In this document: in pieces, positions 63,640 through 64,000 of the stretch | Position numbering within the stretch: the stretch's first letter is position 1 | Layout: every line of letters begins with the position of its first letter | From: Pseudoalteromonas caenipelagi | Lineage (GTDB): Bacteria > Pseudomonadota > Gammaproteobacteria > Enterobacterales > Alteromonadaceae | Assembly: GCF_013140855.1 (NCBI RefSeq) | Contig: NZ_JABBPG010000009.1 | Span: 124,001 to 188,000, forward strand | DNA: 64,000 nt | Direction of reading: 5' to 3' | Program-made: the position numbers and the translations under genes | The notes under the pieces: generated by a model | What the model saw: the letters and a program-made list of their open reading frames with translations, nothing else | The model's database searches: none | Told to the model about the DNA's origin: nothing

Positions 63640-64000
63640 GTGCAAGCAATTATTAAAGAATTTCAACTAGGTCAACATACAGTGACTCTAGAAACAGGTG
63701 CAATCGCTCGTCAAGCTGACGGCGCAGTACTAGCTAGCATTGGCGACACATCAGTATTAGTTACTGTTGTTGGTAAGCGTGATGCAGTACCAGGTCAAGA
63801 CTTCTTCCCACTAACGGTTAACTATCAAGAGCGTATGTACGCAGCCGGTCGTATCCCAGGTGGTTTCTTAAAGCGTGAAGGTCGTCCAAATGATGGCGAA
63901 ACACTTATCGCACGTCTTATTGACCGTCCAATCCGTCCTTTGTTCCCTGATGGTTTTGTAAACGAAGTACAAGTTATCGCGACGGTTGTTTCAGTTAACC
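63640..64000 (+). CDS. pnp: Polyribonucleotide nucleotidyltransferase, N-terminal part (cut by window edge)
   Basis: The first 120 codons of PNPase, a 3'-5' phosphorolytic exoribonuclease and degradosome partner. It starts with GTG at 63640 behind [28 protein letters not shown] and SVLVTVVG, followed by [22 protein letters not shown] and [26 protein letters not shown] (quoted in parts), are the first RNase PH-like domain. The frame is open to the window end. Confidence 0.97.
   Translation, partial: MQAIIKEFQLGQHTVTLETGAIARQADGAVLASIGDTSVLVTVVGKRDAVPGQDFFPLTVNYQERMYAAGRIPGGFLKREGRPNDGETLIARLIDRPIRPLFPDGFVNEVQVIATVVSVN

Overview
The window looks like chromosome of a marine gammaproteobacterium of the Alteromonadales, most likely Pseudoalteromonas or a close relative. 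This rests on the conserved tRNA-fMet-rimP-nusA-infB-rbfA-truB-rpsO-pnp block, the AT-leaning base composition, and the mix of TonB receptor, secreted subtilase, POT transporter, NhaD, tyrosine-catabolism and DUF3019/MipA genes. I saw no insertion sequence, integrase, prophage, CRISPR array or rRNA. Almost every stretch is coding, and the genes look intact.

Layout. 1-4.5 kb: a DUF368 undecaprenyl-phosphate translocase-type protein, the Na+/H+ antiporter NhaD, phosphofructokinase and a YjbR protein. 5-18.4 kb: a PAS-PAS-GGDEF-EAL protein, an M16 protease, SixA, a TonB-dependent receptor, a HAD phosphatase, a signal-peptide-bearing ATP-dependent DNA ligase (Lig E type), a YegD-like Hsp70, methylglyoxal synthase and a LysE exporter. 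18.4-28.4 kb: a secreted subtilase, a Bcr/CflA exporter, a DUF4442 hotdog protein, a bactofilin/M23 pair, the tyrosine-degradation genes fahA and hpd, and a POT peptide transporter.

28.8-45.2 kb is the most unusual part. Six overlapping minus-strand genes begin at 45154 and end at 28786. The last encodes a 1356-residue protein with a PgsB/CapB-type Mur-ligase-like core, the second a protein with two tandem PgsC/CapC-type membrane modules. CapB and CapC are the core of poly-gamma-glutamate synthases. Here they travel with a CHASE2-like membrane protein, a membrane-anchored periplasmic protein, a small secreted protein resembling zinc-dependent N-formylglutamate/poly-gamma-glutamate amidohydrolases, and a 1419-residue secreted protein with helical repeats and a probable C-terminal outer-membrane barrel. 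A degenerate copy of the amidohydrolase-like domain is fused to the CapC protein. Together they look like a complete envelope-spanning machine for making, trimming and exporting an amide-linked polymer; the product is unknown.

45.6-56.2 kb: TyrR, with a TyrR-box-like site in its own promoter and others upstream of hpd; a thioesterase; OmpW; DapE; the small heat-shock protein IbpA behind a clear ROSE-type RNA thermometer; a coupled operon of a zinc phospholipase C/S1-P1 nuclease-like protein, a parvulin-like foldase and a small membrane protein; a MipA/DUF3019 pair; and a divergent globin-like protein.

56.5-64 kb: the translation and RNA-decay block, with initiator tRNA, leader hairpins ahead of rimP, a stable hairpin between infB and rbfA, a structured rpsO leader and a long near-perfect hairpin ahead of pnp that resembles the RNase III/PNPase autocontrol site known in E. 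coli. Start codons were moved inward from the longest reading frame wherever a Shine-Dalgarno sequence or family length supported it.
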